Of a DNA stretch of 64,000 bases, positions 50,666 through 59,981 are shown piece after piece; the stretch's first letter is position 1; every line of letters begins with the position of its first letter. The notes beneath the pieces are model-generated. The model saw nothing but the letters and a program-made list of their open reading frames with translations. It was not told the origin of the DNA and searched no databases. The translations under genes and the position numbers were made by a program. Origin of the DNA: Rhodoferax ferrireducens (lineage in GTDB: Bacteria > Pseudomonadota > Gammaproteobacteria > Burkholderiales > Burkholderiaceae_C); contig NZ_QEII01000318.1 of NCBI RefSeq assembly GCF_003347515.1, forward strand, positions 62,001 to 126,000, written 5' to 3'.

Positions 50666-51850
50666 ATGAACTATACGCAAAAGCTCACCTTGTCGATGAT
50701 CGTGCCAACAGCCATGGTGGCTGGGGCCGGCTCCGCGGTGGTTCTCGGAGCCAGTTGGCTCCAGGGGCAGGCGCGCACCGAGTCGTCCCAGGTCATCGCC
50801 GACTACTTGACGCTCGGAGGGGCGCTCACGGCATTGTTGACAGCGATTTGTGTCCTTGCCTGTATCGGTTTCACCGTCTGGATTCGACGCACCGCCCTGA
50901 GCGTCTTGGGCGGTGATCCATCGGAGTCCCGTGTGGCCCTGGCTGCTCTGGCCGATGGCAATTTGGCGGTCAGCATTCCACAAGCCAGGGATGGCAGCTT
51001 GTTGCACTCACTCAAACGTCTGGCGACTGTTCTGCAGTCGACGCTTGGGGATATTCGCAGTGCAACGCAAAGTATTTCAGTGGCTTCCAGCGAAATTGCC
51101 ATCGGCAACCAGGACTTGAGCGTGCGCACTGAGCAAACTGCCAGCAACCTGCAGTACATTGCATCGAGCATGGAGCAGCTCACCATGGCCGTGAGGCAAT
51201 CGGCCGATGCTGCGCGCCTGGCCAAGCAGTTGGCCGCCTCAGCTGCTGAAGTGGCGGCTCGCGGCGGCGAAGTCGTCGGTCACGTTGTTAGCACCATGTT
51301 GGATATCAACCACCGCTCCAGGAAGATAGCCGACATCATCGGCGTCATCGATGGCATTGCCTTCCAGACCAACATTCTGGCCCTCAACGCCGCCGTGGAG
51401 GCCGCTCGTGCCGGCGAGCAGGGCCGTGGCTTTGCCGTGGTGGCATCCGAGGTGCGTAGCCTGGCTGGTCGCAGCGCAGAAGCGGCCATGGAAATCAAGA
51501 AGCTGATCAATGCCTCGGTCGATAAAGTGGAATCCGGTTCGCGGCTGGTGCAGGAGGCCGGCAACACCATGGACGAGATCGTGGGCTCGGTCAGAAAAGT
51601 CAGTGACATCATTGGAGAGATCTCGGCGGCTTCAGCCGATCAGTCCGAGGGCATCGGCCAGGTGAGCATGGCAATCGCTCAGCTTGACCAGATGACGCAG
51701 CAGAACGCCGCGCTGGTGGAGCAGTCAGCGGCGGCGGCCGAGAGCCTCAAGGGGCAGGCACACCATCTGGCGCAGGCGGTCGCGGTGTTCAAAGTGTCGG
51801 ACAGCCAGCTACGCCGGTTGGGTCAAAATTTCAATTACCAAGGTAAGTAG
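50666..51850 (+). CDS. Methyl-accepting chemotaxis protein with minimal periplasmic part
   Basis: A 394-residue receptor with two hydrophobic helices (about residues 8-32 and 47-70) and only ~14 residues between. A HAMP-like stretch ([16 protein letters not shown]) and a standard signalling domain follow, with tip [25 protein letters not shown] in parts and [18 protein letters not shown]. With no ligand domain it may respond to energy state through other receptors or to membrane conditions. It sits between the sulfur genes and a CRP/FNR gene. Confidence 0.9.
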   Translation: MNYTQKLTLSMIVPTAMVAGAGSAVVLGASWLQGQARTESSQVIADYLTLGGALTALLTAICVLACIGFTVWIRRTALSVLGGDPSESRVALAALADGNLAVSIPQARDGSLLHSLKRLATVLQSTLGDIRSATQSISVASSEIAIGNQDLSVRTEQTASNLQYIASSMEQLTMAVRQSADAARLAKQLAASAAEVAARGGEVVGHVVSTMLDINHRSRKIADIIGVIDGIAFQTNILALNAAVEAARAGEQGRGFAVVASEVRSLAGRSAEAAMEIKKLINASVDKVESGSRLVQEAGNTMDEIVGSVRKVSDIIGEISAASADQSEGIGQVSMAIAQLDQMTQQNAALVEQSAAAAESLKGQAHHLAQAVAVFKVSDSQLRRLGQNFNYQGK

Positions 51851-51856
51851 CCCTCG

Positions 51857-52561
51857 ATGATCCCGATAAATACAGAATCCGCCTGGCGTGGCCGATCAAA
51901 TTGCAGCACCTGCGGCATGCGCGACCTGGCCCTGTTTGCCGACCTCAACGAACAGGATTTCGGCATGATTCATGCGCCGATTGACGACCTTGCGTTCAAG
52001 CAGGGTGCGACGCTTTATGACGAGGGCAGCCGTGCACAAGGTGTGTTCACGGTGCGCACCGGCATGATCAAGTTGGTGCGGGTGACCTCCGATGGGCGGC
52101 ATCGCATCGTGCGCGTGCTACGCCCCGGCGATGTGGCCGGGCTGGAAGCCTTGGCGACCTCGCGCTACGACAGCGAAGCGGTGGCCCTGACTGACGTTGC
52201 CGTGTGCCGGATTCCCCTGGAAGTGATTCACACTTTGGGTGGCAGCAGCCATCGCCTTCACCACATGCTCATGCAAAAGTGGCAAAAAGCGCTCAAGGAT
52301 GCAGATGACTGGCTGGCCGACCTCAACTTTGGCACGGCCAGGCAGCGGGTCTCCAACCTCATTCTCAAAATGCGCAGTCCCGCTGACAGCCAGATCAGCA
52401 CACTGTTCGCGCGGGACGACATGGGCGCCATGCTGAACCTGAAGTTGGAGACCGTCAGCCGCGAGGTCAGCCGCCTGGTGCGCGAAGAGGTGATAGAGCC
52501 GCAGGACCGACTGGGGCGTGTTTATCGGGTGCAACAACTGGCGCGTTTGCAGGTCGCCTGA
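51857..52561 (+). CDS. CRP/FNR family regulator, FNR-like with incomplete cysteine set
   Basis: A 234-residue regulator with a cyclic-nucleotide-binding-fold sensor (~residues 25-140) and a C-terminal helix-turn-helix (MGAMLNLKLETVSREVSRLV). The recognition helix has E-xx-S-R (ETVSR), so FNR-type TTGAT half-sites are likely. Of the four FNR cluster ligands it keeps Cys16 and Cys19 (NCSTC) and Cys117 (AVCRIP) but lacks the cysteine expected near residue 25. It may use a different ligand, sense another signal or have lost the cluster. It lies 6 bases after the receptor gene. Confidence 0.88.
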   Translation: MIPINTESAWRGRSNCSTCGMRDLALFADLNEQDFGMIHAPIDDLAFKQGATLYDEGSRAQGVFTVRTGMIKLVRVTSDGRHRIVRVLRPGDVAGLEALATSRYDSEAVALTDVAVCRIPLEVIHTLGGSSHRLHHMLMQKWQKALKDADDWLADLNFGTARQRVSNLILKMRSPADSQISTLFARDDMGAMLNLKLETVSREVSRLVREEVIEPQDRLGRVYRVQQLARLQVA

Positions 52562-52589
52562 ACGCTGGCAGCGCGGCGCTGCGTGTGAC

Positions 52590-54863
52590 TCAACGCGTCA
52601 GGGCCATGAACAGCTTGGGCAGTTGCTCGGGCAAACGCTCAATATGGTCAATCACCGTGTACTGGTGGCCGAATATGTCGCTCACGTAGGCGTCGGCCTT
52701 GGGGTCCAGGTTGATGCAGTAGCTGAAGATACCTTGCTGGTCCAGCTCTCTGACCGATTGACGCGCATCTTGAATCAACAGGCGTTCATCGTGCGCGTCG
52801 ACATCGGACGGCTGTCCATCGGTCAGGACCAGCAAAAGCTTCTTGTCGGCCGGCTGCAGCTCAAGGTAATGGGCGGCATGGCGCATGGCGGCGCCCATGC
52901 GGGTGGAGTAGCCGGCCTGCATCGCCGCCAGCCTTCCCTTGACGTCGTCATTCCAGTGTTCCCCAAAGCCTTTGATGTGCAGGTAGCGCACGTCATGCCG
53001 CGTATTCGAATGAAAGCCGGCAATGGCAAAGCGGTCGCCCAGTTGTTCAATCGACCAGGCCAGCAAAGACACGGCTTCCTGGCTGAGTTGGAGCACGCTC
53101 TGGTGTGAGCCGGCGGCTTTTTCGTTCAGTGATTCGGACAGGTCGAGCAGCAGCATGACGGCGATATTGCGTCCGTCGGTCTTATGGCTCATGTTGATGC
53201 GCACATCGGGCTGGCTGCCGCTTTTGAAATCGATGAGCGATCGCACGGCCACATCCAGATCGAGTTCGCTGCCTTCTTCCTGGTAGCGCACGCGCACCTT
53301 GTCCTGCGGCTTGAGCAGGTCCAGCAGGCGTTTGAGGCGCTTGGCCAGTCCGGCATGTTTGGCCAGCAAGGTGTCGATGTCGGCCGGGTTGCCGCTGGGG
53401 TGCAGCCGCTCATACAGGCTGACCCAGTCCGGGCGGTAGGTCTGGCTGGCGTAGTCCCATTCCGGGTAGTGGCGCGGCGGCAGACCCTTGGCCTCGTCGC
53501 TCGCGGTGCTGGGGGGGCGATGTTCCTCGAACATCTCCTCGTCGTCACTGAGTTCGTGAAAGCGCCACAGGTGGCGGTTGTCGTCACGGTAATCGACTTC
53601 GGTGTCCTTGAAATAGGTCTTGGCCAACTGGTCGCTCTGGCGCCGGGTTTTTGCCACATAAGACAGGGCCAGCGCAGCGATCTCCTCGGTGCTCGATTCG
53701 CCTTGCGCCATGCAGTCATGGAATCGCTGGACGAAGTCATTGAGCGCGGCATCCTGGTAGCCGTGCGCCGGCGCCTGGGCGGGTTCCAGCAAGGCGCGCG
53801 ACAGCATGGCCAGGCGATGGCGCAGGCAGGAGTGGGTCTCTGGATCGCAAGCGCCCTCGACCGGCGCCGGATGCAAGGCGATAAAAATGCGCCGCAGACC
53901 CGGGTACGCGCGCATGGTCAGGGTTTCCACCCGCGCATCCTCGAAAAACTCCACCGCCATGCGCTGGAACGGGCTGTAGTTGTCGGCAAAGATGGCACGG
54001 CTCCAGCGCCGGTGCGCGGCCATGTGCGCCAGCGCCGCGCGGTAGCGGTCCAGCCCGCTGATGTTGTTGCAATCGTCATAGACATCGGGCAGTCGGATGC
54101 CCAGCTTGTCAAAGTAGGGGACGGGCTTGCGCAACTCGTCAAAGCCGGTGGAGTAGGGCACCAACAGGTCAGCGTCTTGCCACAGCCCGAGCAGGTACAA
54201 ATCGAGCTGACGCGTGTGGTCCACCAACAGCGTGCCGTGGCGCTCGCGCTGCAATACGGCGCGGCTGTCGGCCGACTGCAGGCTGAAGTAGTCGCGCTGG
54301 CGCTCCGGGTGGTGGCTGTAGTTGCGCACGCCATAGTCCACCCAGTGGCGCAGGCCTTCCATCGACAGCAGGTTCAGCAGATGGGGCGATTGTTGGAAAA
54401 AGTCCGGGAGGCTGGGGCTGGCATAAGTCTTGTGGATGCCGTGAATGGAGCCGCTGGTGCGGTCCATGAAACTCAGCGTCAAATCCAGATAGTGCTGCAG
54501 CTGTTCCCGCGAGGGCAGGCGCCGGGCAATGGCCGCCAACGATTGCAAAAAGGGCGAGATGGCCTTGCCATTGGGCGACTTCGTCATCGCCCGAACCGTG
54601 TCCATGATGGCCGGCAGGGCGGCCTCGCCCAGCGTCTGGGCGACGGGCGGCCACTCCTGCAAAAAGATTAACACCGGCTCCACGCCACGCCCCATCTTCG
54701 CTAAGACCCGGCCTTGTTCCAGATAGGCGTTCATGCCCTCGGGCGTGAGCACAGCCTGGGCCTCGGTCATGCAGTCTTCAAACACATCGGCCACTTGCGC
54801 GAAGCCGCAGTCGAGCTGCTCACGCCAGGCGGCGATCTGTTCCGGTGCGGGGCCTGTGTGCAC
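52590..54863 (-). CDS. cbbO: RuBisCO activation protein CbbO (VWA domain)
   Basis: A 757-residue adaptor that binds RuBisCO and, with the CbbQ AAA+ ring, removes inhibitory sugar phosphates. The N-terminal ~540 residues are helical. The C-terminal von Willebrand factor A domain has the MIDAS motif DLSES near residue 573 and LLVLTDGQPSD as the second metal loop. It is the last gene of the cbbM-cbbQ-cbbO unit, 11 bases after cbbQ. NorD is a paralogue, but the RuBisCO context decides. Confidence 0.92.
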   Translation of the reverse strand: MHTGPAPEQIAAWREQLDCGFAQVADVFEDCMTEAQAVLTPEGMNAYLEQGRVLAKMGRGVEPVLIFLQEWPPVAQTLGEAALPAIMDTVRAMTKSPNGKAISPFLQSLAAIARRLPSREQLQHYLDLTLSFMDRTSGSIHGIHKTYASPSLPDFFQQSPHLLNLLSMEGLRHWVDYGVRNYSHHPERQRDYFSLQSADSRAVLQRERHGTLLVDHTRQLDLYLLGLWQDADLLVPYSTGFDELRKPVPYFDKLGIRLPDVYDDCNNISGLDRYRAALAHMAAHRRWSRAIFADNYSPFQRMAVEFFEDARVETLTMRAYPGLRRIFIALHPAPVEGACDPETHSCLRHRLAMLSRALLEPAQAPAHGYQDAALNDFVQRFHDCMAQGESSTEEIAALALSYVAKTRRQSDQLAKTYFKDTEVDYRDDNRHLWRFHELSDDEEMFEEHRPPSTASDEAKGLPPRHYPEWDYASQTYRPDWVSLYERLHPSGNPADIDTLLAKHAGLAKRLKRLLDLLKPQDKVRVRYQEEGSELDLDVAVRSLIDFKSGSQPDVRINMSHKTDGRNIAVMLLLDLSESLNEKAAGSHQSVLQLSQEAVSLLAWSIEQLGDRFAIAGFHSNTRHDVRYLHIKGFGEHWNDDVKGRLAAMQAGYSTRMGAAMRHAAHYLELQPADKKLLLVLTDGQPSDVDAHDERLLIQDARQSVRELDQQGIFSYCINLDPKADAYVSDIFGHQYTVIDHIERLPEQLPKLFMALTR

Positions 54864-54874
54864 GGCGGCCGGCT

Positions 54875-55681
54875 TCAGGCAAAGACGGCGTCAATCGCGT
54901 GGTCCAGCGTCGCGCGGATGTCGGCGTCGTCGGTGATGGGGCGCACCAGCGCCATGCGGCAGGCGTCCACCGGAGCCACACCACCCTTGATCAAGGTGGC
55001 GGCGTAGACCAGCAACCGGGTCGAGATGCCCTCGTCCAGGCCATGGCCCTTGAGTTGGCGTGCAATGCTGCCAATCTTCACCAGCCTGGCGCTAACTTCC
55101 AAGTCCGTGCCGGTTTCCGCCGCCACGATGGAAGCCTCCAACTCGGCGCTCGGATAATCAAAATCAAAACCCACAAAACGCTGCTTGGTCGACTGCTTCA
55201 GGTCTTTCATCAGACTCTGGTAGCCGGGGTTGTAGGAGATCACGAGCTGAAAATCAGGGTGCGCGTGGATCAACTCGCCGCGCTTGTCCAGCGGCAGCTG
55301 GCGGCGGTGATCGGTCAGCGGGTGGATCACCACCGTCGTGTCCTGTCGGGCTTCCACAATTTCATCGAGGTAGCAGATGGCGCCGATGCGCGCGGCCGCG
55401 GTCAGCGGTCCATCGAGCCAGCGTGTGCCATTGGCTTCCAGCAAGTAGCGCCCCAGCAGGTCGGACGCTGTCATGTCCTCGTTGCACGCCACCGTGATGA
55501 GTGGCTTGCCCAGCTTCCAGGCCATGTATTCGATAAACCGCGACTTGCCGCACCCGGTCGGCCCCTTCACCATCACTGGCAGGCGGGCTTTGTACGCTGC
55601 CTCGTACAGCGTCACTTCGTTGGACTGCTGCTGGTAGAACGGCTCCTGGATGATGCTGTATTGCTGTGCCAGATTCGTCAT
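54875..55681 (-). CDS. cbbQ: RuBisCO activase CbbQ (AAA+ ATPase)
   Basis: MoxR-type AAA+ motor that reactivates RuBisCO together with CbbO. From the ATG at 55681 (AGGAAACCGCA upstream) it has 268 residues, the normal CbbQ length. Walker A is GPTGCGKS at 40-47; Walker B AICYLDEIVEAR follows, with QLVISYNPGYQ as sensor region and the CbbQ C-terminal domain. It is separated from cbbM by 378 bases carrying a palindromic repeat element. Confidence 0.94.
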   Translation of the reverse strand: MTNLAQQYSIIQEPFYQQQSNEVTLYEAAYKARLPVMVKGPTGCGKSRFIEYMAWKLGKPLITVACNEDMTASDLLGRYLLEANGTRWLDGPLTAAARIGAICYLDEIVEARQDTTVVIHPLTDHRRQLPLDKRGELIHAHPDFQLVISYNPGYQSLMKDLKQSTKQRFVGFDFDYPSAELEASIVAAETGTDLEVSARLVKIGSIARQLKGHGLDEGISTRLLVYAATLIKGGVAPVDACRMALVRPITDDADIRATLDHAIDAVFA

Positions 55682-55747
55682 TGCGGTTTCCTGTGTGATC
55701 CCCATTGGGAATAGGTGGCATGGGGGGAAGGCTCGGCGTATCTACCC

Positions 55748-56010
55748 GCAGAGCGCATTGGGTATCCGACTCCGCTCATGTCCCCCGGTTCGGGCTTTGC
55801 CCGACCCTCCTCCTTGACTTAGCTGCGTCAGATACCCAATGCACTCTGCTAGCGATGTGGTTTGCCCGCCTGTCTGCATTGAACTGTACGTGGCGCCAAT
55901 ACCGTTTGCGGCTTGTTGCGGCAGGCTGTCTTGCAAAGCGAGGTCAAGGAGGAGGAGGCTGCAAGCCGCCGGAGGACACGAGCGACGCAAGGCAGCCTGT
56001 CGCAACAAGC
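55748..56010. repeat. Composite palindromic element, units 3 and 4
   Basis: Between cbbM and cbbQ. Unit 3: stem 55748-55766 with 55831-55849 (18 of 19 pair), core 55780-55818 on the minus strand with inner hairpin CGGGC-AAA-GCCCG. Unit 4: stem 55911-55928 with 55993-56010 (17 Watson-Crick pairs plus one G-T), core 55943-55977 on the plus strand with inner hairpin GGCT-GCA-AGCC. Both cores share GTCAAGGAGGAGG and a final GGAC with units 1 and 2, while stems and hairpins differ. This 378-base gap holds no gene that I can support. Confidence 0.82.
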
Positions 56011-56059
56011 CCCCCGCAACTTCACCCAAAGGAAAGGTATTCCTTCAGCGAACACCAAT

Positions 56060-57439
56060 CTACCTGTGCACGCCCAGCTTCTCGCGCCAGCCCGGATACA
56101 ACTTATCCGAATCCCCCGGAAACGACTCAAACGCCCGCGCAAATTCTTTGTGCTCCTTTGCAAACTGGATCGGATCAGCGCCGGACTTCCAGCATTCGTA
56201 CGACTGGCGCAGCGAAATCGCACCCGCCGCCGGGCTGTCGATATGCCCATAGGCGCCCCCGCCAGAAGTGTTGATCACGTTGCCGTGGCCCAGGTTCTCG
56301 AAGAAACCCGGCAGGCGCAACGCGTTCATGCCGCCCGAGATGATCGGCGTGGTGGGCTTCATGCCGTACCACTTCTGGAAGTAGATCGGGCCTTCGCACT
56401 CGTCACGTTCGATCATGTAGGCGATCACCTTGTCCGAATTTTCGCCTTCCATCTTGCCGTAGCCCATGGTGCCGACGTGGATGCCGGAGGCGCCCTGCAG
56501 ACGCGACATCTTGGCCAGCACAAAGGCCGTGTAGCCGCGTTTGGCGGAGGGCGAGGTGACCATGCCGTGGCCGGCGCGGTGGTAATGCAGGTACTGATTG
56601 GGGTACTGACGGCGGGCGGTGGTGACCATGCCGGGACCGCCGACAAAACCGTCCACCAGAAAAGCGACTTTGTCGGCGTCCGGGCCAAAGGTTTCCAGGA
56701 TGAAGTCAGCCCGGGCGCACATTTCAAAATGGTCATCGGCTGTGATGTTGGCCGAGAACAGCTTGGCCTGGCCGGTTTCGTCCTGCGCCCGTTTCATGGC
56801 GTCCGCCACCAGGGGGATCACCTTTTTGGCCGGGCAGAACACCTGGTTGCCCTGTGGTTCGTCGTTTTTAATGAAGTCGCCGCCCAGCCAGAACTGGTAA
56901 GCCGCCGCCGCAAACGGCTCGGGGCGCAGGCCCAGCTTGGGTTTGATGATGGTGCCGGCAATGTAGCCGCCGTTCTTGATCGGACGGCCCAGGATGCGCC
57001 ACAGGTCGGAGATGTCTTTGGCCGGGCCATCGAACAGCTGGATGGCGCGCTCGGGCATGTAAAAGTCATGAATCTTGGCGTGTTCGATGTCGCCCATGCC
57101 CTGGTTGTTGCCGATCACCAGTGTCAGGAAGGACACGATCATCATGCGGCCGTCGGTCATGTTCCGATCGAACAGGTCGAGTGGGTAGGCAATGCGCATG
57201 TCTTCGGTGGCTTCGTCGATGTAATACACCAGGGCATCCACGCCGCGGGTGAAATCATCGGTGGTGCTGACCTCGACATTGGTGCCGGTGGACGACTCGG
57301 CGGCAAAGTGGGCCGCTGCTTCCAGGTAGGCGTGGCCCGATTTGGGCTTCATCTTGTAGGCGACCAGAATGTGCTGGCCCCCCTTGATCAGGTCGGCCTC
57401 CTTGAGGCTCAGGTCAGCGTAGCGGTTGGATTGGTCCAT
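56060..57439 (-). CDS. cbbM: Ribulose-1,5-bisphosphate carboxylase/oxygenase, form II
   Basis: The CO2-fixing enzyme of the Calvin cycle, form II with large subunits only. The 459-residue length and numbering match Rhodospirillum rubrum: Lys166 and Lys168 in IIKPKLG, the carbamylated Lys191 in [11 protein letters not shown], and loop-6 Lys329 in [10 protein letters not shown]. No small subunit gene is present. Form II enzymes have low CO2/O2 specificity and suit high-CO2 or low-oxygen habitats. The upstream 168 bases separate it from a divergent parA gene. CbbQ and CbbO follow. Confidence 0.97.
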   Translation of the reverse strand: MDQSNRYADLSLKEADLIKGGQHILVAYKMKPKSGHAYLEAAAHFAAESSTGTNVEVSTTDDFTRGVDALVYYIDEATEDMRIAYPLDLFDRNMTDGRMMIVSFLTLVIGNNQGMGDIEHAKIHDFYMPERAIQLFDGPAKDISDLWRILGRPIKNGGYIAGTIIKPKLGLRPEPFAAAAYQFWLGGDFIKNDEPQGNQVFCPAKKVIPLVADAMKRAQDETGQAKLFSANITADDHFEMCARADFILETFGPDADKVAFLVDGFVGGPGMVTTARRQYPNQYLHYHRAGHGMVTSPSAKRGYTAFVLAKMSRLQGASGIHVGTMGYGKMEGENSDKVIAYMIERDECEGPIYFQKWYGMKPTTPIISGGMNALRLPGFFENLGHGNVINTSGGGAYGHIDSPAAGAISLRQSYECWKSGADPIQFAKEHKEFARAFESFPGDSDKLYPGWREKLGVHR

Positions 57440-57607
57440 GCAAAATCTCCGTGAGTGTGTGGCGATGGGTTGGACTATAGGGAGGCTTATTCATAATTAA
57501 AATTCAAATAAACTCTTTGTTTGATCAGTTTTTAATGATGCGTTGAAGCCGGGCACAATCGGATACATCTGTTTGTCCATTCGTCCACCCGCACAAGGAA
57601 CCGTGTC
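57440..57607 (-). promoter_or_regulatory. cbbM upstream region
   Basis: An AT-rich stretch (TTATTCATAATTAAAATTC, from 57487) with several T-N11-A patterns suitable for the LysR-type regulator CbbR, and GTTTGATCAG at 57519-57528, which recurs before cbbR/cbbY at 61792-61801. Binding is inferred only. Confidence 0.35.
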
Positions 57608-58369
57608 ATGCCGCTCGTCGTCTTCAATCAAAAAGGTGGGGTAGGCAAATCCACCATCACCTGCAACCTGGCCGCCATCAGTGCCAGCCAGGGCCTGCGT
57701 ACCCTGGTGATTGACCTGGACCCGCAGGGCAACTCCAGCAGCTACCTGCTGGGCGCGCAAGCCAGCGAAGACCAGCCGACCGTGGCCGGTTTTTTTGAGC
57801 ATTGCCTGAGTTACAGCTTGCGCACCGTGCTGCCCACGGAATTCATCGTGACCACACCGCACGAGCACCTGCACGTCATGGCGTCGAGTCCGGCTTTGAA
57901 TGAGCTGCAGGGCAAGCTGGAATCGCGGCAAAAGATGTACAAGCTGCGCGAGGCGCTGCAACAGCTGGCTGGCGGCTATGACCGCATTTACATCGACACG
58001 CCGCCGGCGCTGAATTTCTTTACCCGCTCGGCCCTGATTGGTGCCTCGGGCTGCCTGATTCCGTTTGACTGCGATGAATTTGCCCGCAAGGCGCTTTACA
58101 CCCTGATGGACAACGTGCAGGAAATCCGTGCCGACCACAACCCGAAGCTGGAGGTGAAGGGTATTGTGGTAAATCAGTTCCAGCCGCGGGCCAACCTGCC
58201 CCAGCGCATGGTGGCCGAGCTGGTCGCCGAAGGGCTGCCCGTGCTGCAGCCCTACCTGCCGTCTTCGGTCAAGATCCGCGAATCACACGAACAGTCGCTG
58301 CCCATGATCTACCTGGACCCCAACCACAAGCTGACGCAAGCCCTGGTGGCGCTGCACGCGGCGTTGTAA
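57608..58369 (+). CDS. ParA family ATPase, orphan
   Basis: A 253-residue ParA/MinD-type ATPase with deviant Walker A KGGVGKST (Lys9 signature, Lys14), LVIDLDPQGNSSSYLLG near residue 35, Walker B YIDTPPALNFFT and VNQFQPRANLP. No ParB or parS-like sites are beside it, so it is unlikely to segregate the chromosome. It is divergent from cbbM and convergent with an SDR gene. Orphan ParA proteins position cellular cargo such as carboxysomes (McdA) or chemoreceptor clusters; here a role with RuBisCO or PHA granules is possible but unproven. Confidence 0.88.
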   Translation: MPLVVFNQKGGVGKSTITCNLAAISASQGLRTLVIDLDPQGNSSSYLLGAQASEDQPTVAGFFEHCLSYSLRTVLPTEFIVTTPHEHLHVMASSPALNELQGKLESRQKMYKLREALQQLAGGYDRIYIDTPPALNFFTRSALIGASGCLIPFDCDEFARKALYTLMDNVQEIRADHNPKLEVKGIVVNQFQPRANLPQRMVAELVAEGLPVLQPYLPSSVKIRESHEQSLPMIYLDPNHKLTQALVALHAAL

Positions 58370-58378
58370 CCGTGGTCC

Positions 58379-58443
58379 CGTCATTGCGAGCGCAGCGCGG
58401 CAATCCATGAACGCTGGATTGCCGCGCTGCGCTCGCAATGACG
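58379..58443. repeat. 29-base inverted repeat of the CGTCATTGCGAG type
   Basis: Arms 58379-58407 and 58415-58443 are perfect reverse complements over a 7-base loop. They begin CGTCATTGCGAGCGCAGCG, a dispersed repeat sequence known from many bacterial genomes. It lies between two convergent genes (parA and the SDR gene) and could terminate both. Confidence 0.85.
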
Positions 58444-58469
58444 GTCAAGTGGAATGACGGAAGTGATTT

Positions 58470-59219
58470 TTAGAGCGACATGCCGCCCGACACCTCAATC
58501 ACTGCGCCATTGATGTAGCTGGCCTCGTCGCTGGCCAGGAAGGCGTAAACGTTGGCAATCTCTTCCGGCTTGCCCAGGCGTTTGAGTGGCACTTTGGCCT
58601 CCAGGTCCTTCAGCACTTTTTCGGGCATGGCGGTCACCATCGGGGTGGTGATAAAGCCGGGCGCCACGGCGTTCACCCGAATGCCCTTGGGGCCCAGTTC
58701 GCGGCTCCAGGTCTTGGTGAAACCGATCACGCCGAACTTGGTGGCGGCGTAGTTGGTCTGACCGAAGTTGCCATAAATACCCACCACCGAGCTGGCGTTG
58801 AGAATCACGCCGCTGCCCTGGGCCACCATGATGTCGGCCACGGCCTGCGCGCAATGGAATACGCCGCGCAGGTTGACGTCGATCACGCGGTCAAACTGCT
58901 CCAGCGTCATTTTTTGCAGCCGCGCGTCCTGGGTGATGCCGGCGTTGTTGACCAGCACGTCGATGTGCCCGAATTTTTCCTTCACGCGGGCCATCACGTC
59001 GTTGACCATGGCGCGCTGCGTCACATCCATCAGATAGCCTTCTGCCGTCGCACCGAGCGCCCGGCACTGCGCCACGGCCTCGTCCACGCCGGACTGCTTG
59101 ATGTCACAGACGATGACGGTGGCGCCTTCGGTGGCGAACTTGAGGGCCGTGGCCAGGCCAATGCCCTGGGCGGCACCGGTGATGAGGCTGATTTTGTTGA
59201 GCAAGCGGGGAGCGGACAT
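58470..59219 (-). CDS. SDR family 3-oxoacyl reductase, FabG/PhaB-like
   Basis: A 249-residue short-chain dehydrogenase from the ATG at 59219. The cofactor motif is TGAAQGIG (14-21), NNAG is at 91-94, and the catalytic residues are Ser near 143-144, Tyr157 and Lys161 in [22 protein letters not shown] and [11 protein letters not shown] are typical of FabG. It could be a fatty-acid synthesis enzyme or an acetoacetyl-CoA reductase for PHA; motifs do not decide. Neither fab nor pha genes are adjacent. Confidence 0.88.
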   Translation of the reverse strand: MSAPRLLNKISLITGAAQGIGLATALKFATEGATVIVCDIKQSGVDEAVAQCRALGATAEGYLMDVTQRAMVNDVMARVKEKFGHIDVLVNNAGITQDARLQKMTLEQFDRVIDVNLRGVFHCAQAVADIMVAQGSGVILNASSVVGIYGNFGQTNYAATKFGVIGFTKTWSRELGPKGIRVNAVAPGFITTPMVTAMPEKVLKDLEAKVPLKRLGKPEEIANVYAFLASDEASYINGAVIEVSGGMSL

Positions 59220-59574
59220 GATTGTTTTGGTGTGCTTGGTTGCGAAGCGGATCATCTTAGTCGTTGAATCTTTCGGGTTGGTGACGCGTCAGGTAGGTCA
59301 CCGGTGGTGCAGCGGGGTGCCATGGGGTGCCGTGGGCAGCAGTCCGCCGGTGCCCTCATGAAACCTCCGAAATCGGGCACCGGCGGACTGCTGCCCACGG
59401 CCGACAAGCTGTCGCTGCGCTTCGCTATTTCAAGCACGGATTGGCCGTGTCAGACGAAGTGCTGGTCGCTTGAATTGCTGCGTTCGCCACCGTACAGACC
59501 CTGCGAAACATAGCGCCTATAACCTGAACCATCAAGGGTGACCCCACATTTGATGAACAGCTCAATGGAGAAAA
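59220..59574. other. Intergenic region with a 26-base perfect inverted repeat
   Basis: A 355-base gap between divergent genes. Arms 59330-59355 and 59375-59400 (starting CCGTGGGCAGCAGTCCGCCG) are exact reverse complements around a 19-base loop. A related shorter direct repeat GGGGTGCC occurs just before. No gene is evident; promoters of the SDR and DUF4398 genes must lie in it. Confidence 0.7.
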
Positions 59575-59955
59575 ATGATGACGAAAAAGACAAAGCAATG
59601 GTTCACGGTCCTGGGCGGCGCAGCCGTGGTTCTGATGGTCGGCTGCAGCAGCATGAAGACCCCGGCGACGGCCGACGTGGCGGTCTCCAAAGCGGCGGTT
59701 GACAACGCCGCGGGTGCCGGTGGGGCTGAGTTTGCACCGGCCGAGATGAACTCGGCGCGCGAAAAACTGGCATTGGCCAACAAGGCGATGGCGGCCAAGG
59801 ATTACAAGCTGGCCGCCGATTTGGCAAACCAAGCCCAGGCCGACGCCAAACTGGCGCAAGGCAAGGCCAACTCAGCCAAAGCGCAAGCGGCGGCGAATGC
59901 CTTGCAAGACAACATCCGGGTCCTGCGTGAAGAGCTGGATCGCAACAACAAATAA
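59575..59955 (+). CDS. DUF4398 domain lipoprotein
   Basis: A 126-residue protein (two adjacent ATG codons; GGAG precedes both). A lipoprotein signal ends LMVGC near residue 24. The mature part is Ala/Lys-rich and helical, with the DUF4398 pattern FAPAEMNSAREKLALANKAMAAKDY, split here, and AADLANQAQADAKLA, resembling paired helices of TPR type. It precedes an OmpA-family gene whose N-terminus is of the same kind. Function unknown; an outer-membrane role beside OmpA is inferred. Confidence 0.88.
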   Translation: MMTKKTKQWFTVLGGAAVVLMVGCSSMKTPATADVAVSKAAVDNAAGAGGAEFAPAEMNSAREKLALANKAMAAKDYKLAADLANQAQADAKLAQGKANSAKAQAAANALQDNIRVLREELDRNNK

Positions 59956-59981
59956 CACCCACTGAATTGAAGGACTTTGCT

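Noticed and set aside
56060-58369. Carboxysome gene cluster around RuBisCO
   Set aside because: Only form II cbbM with cbbQO is present; no shell protein, carboxysomal carbonic anhydrase or CsoS2-like gene was found.
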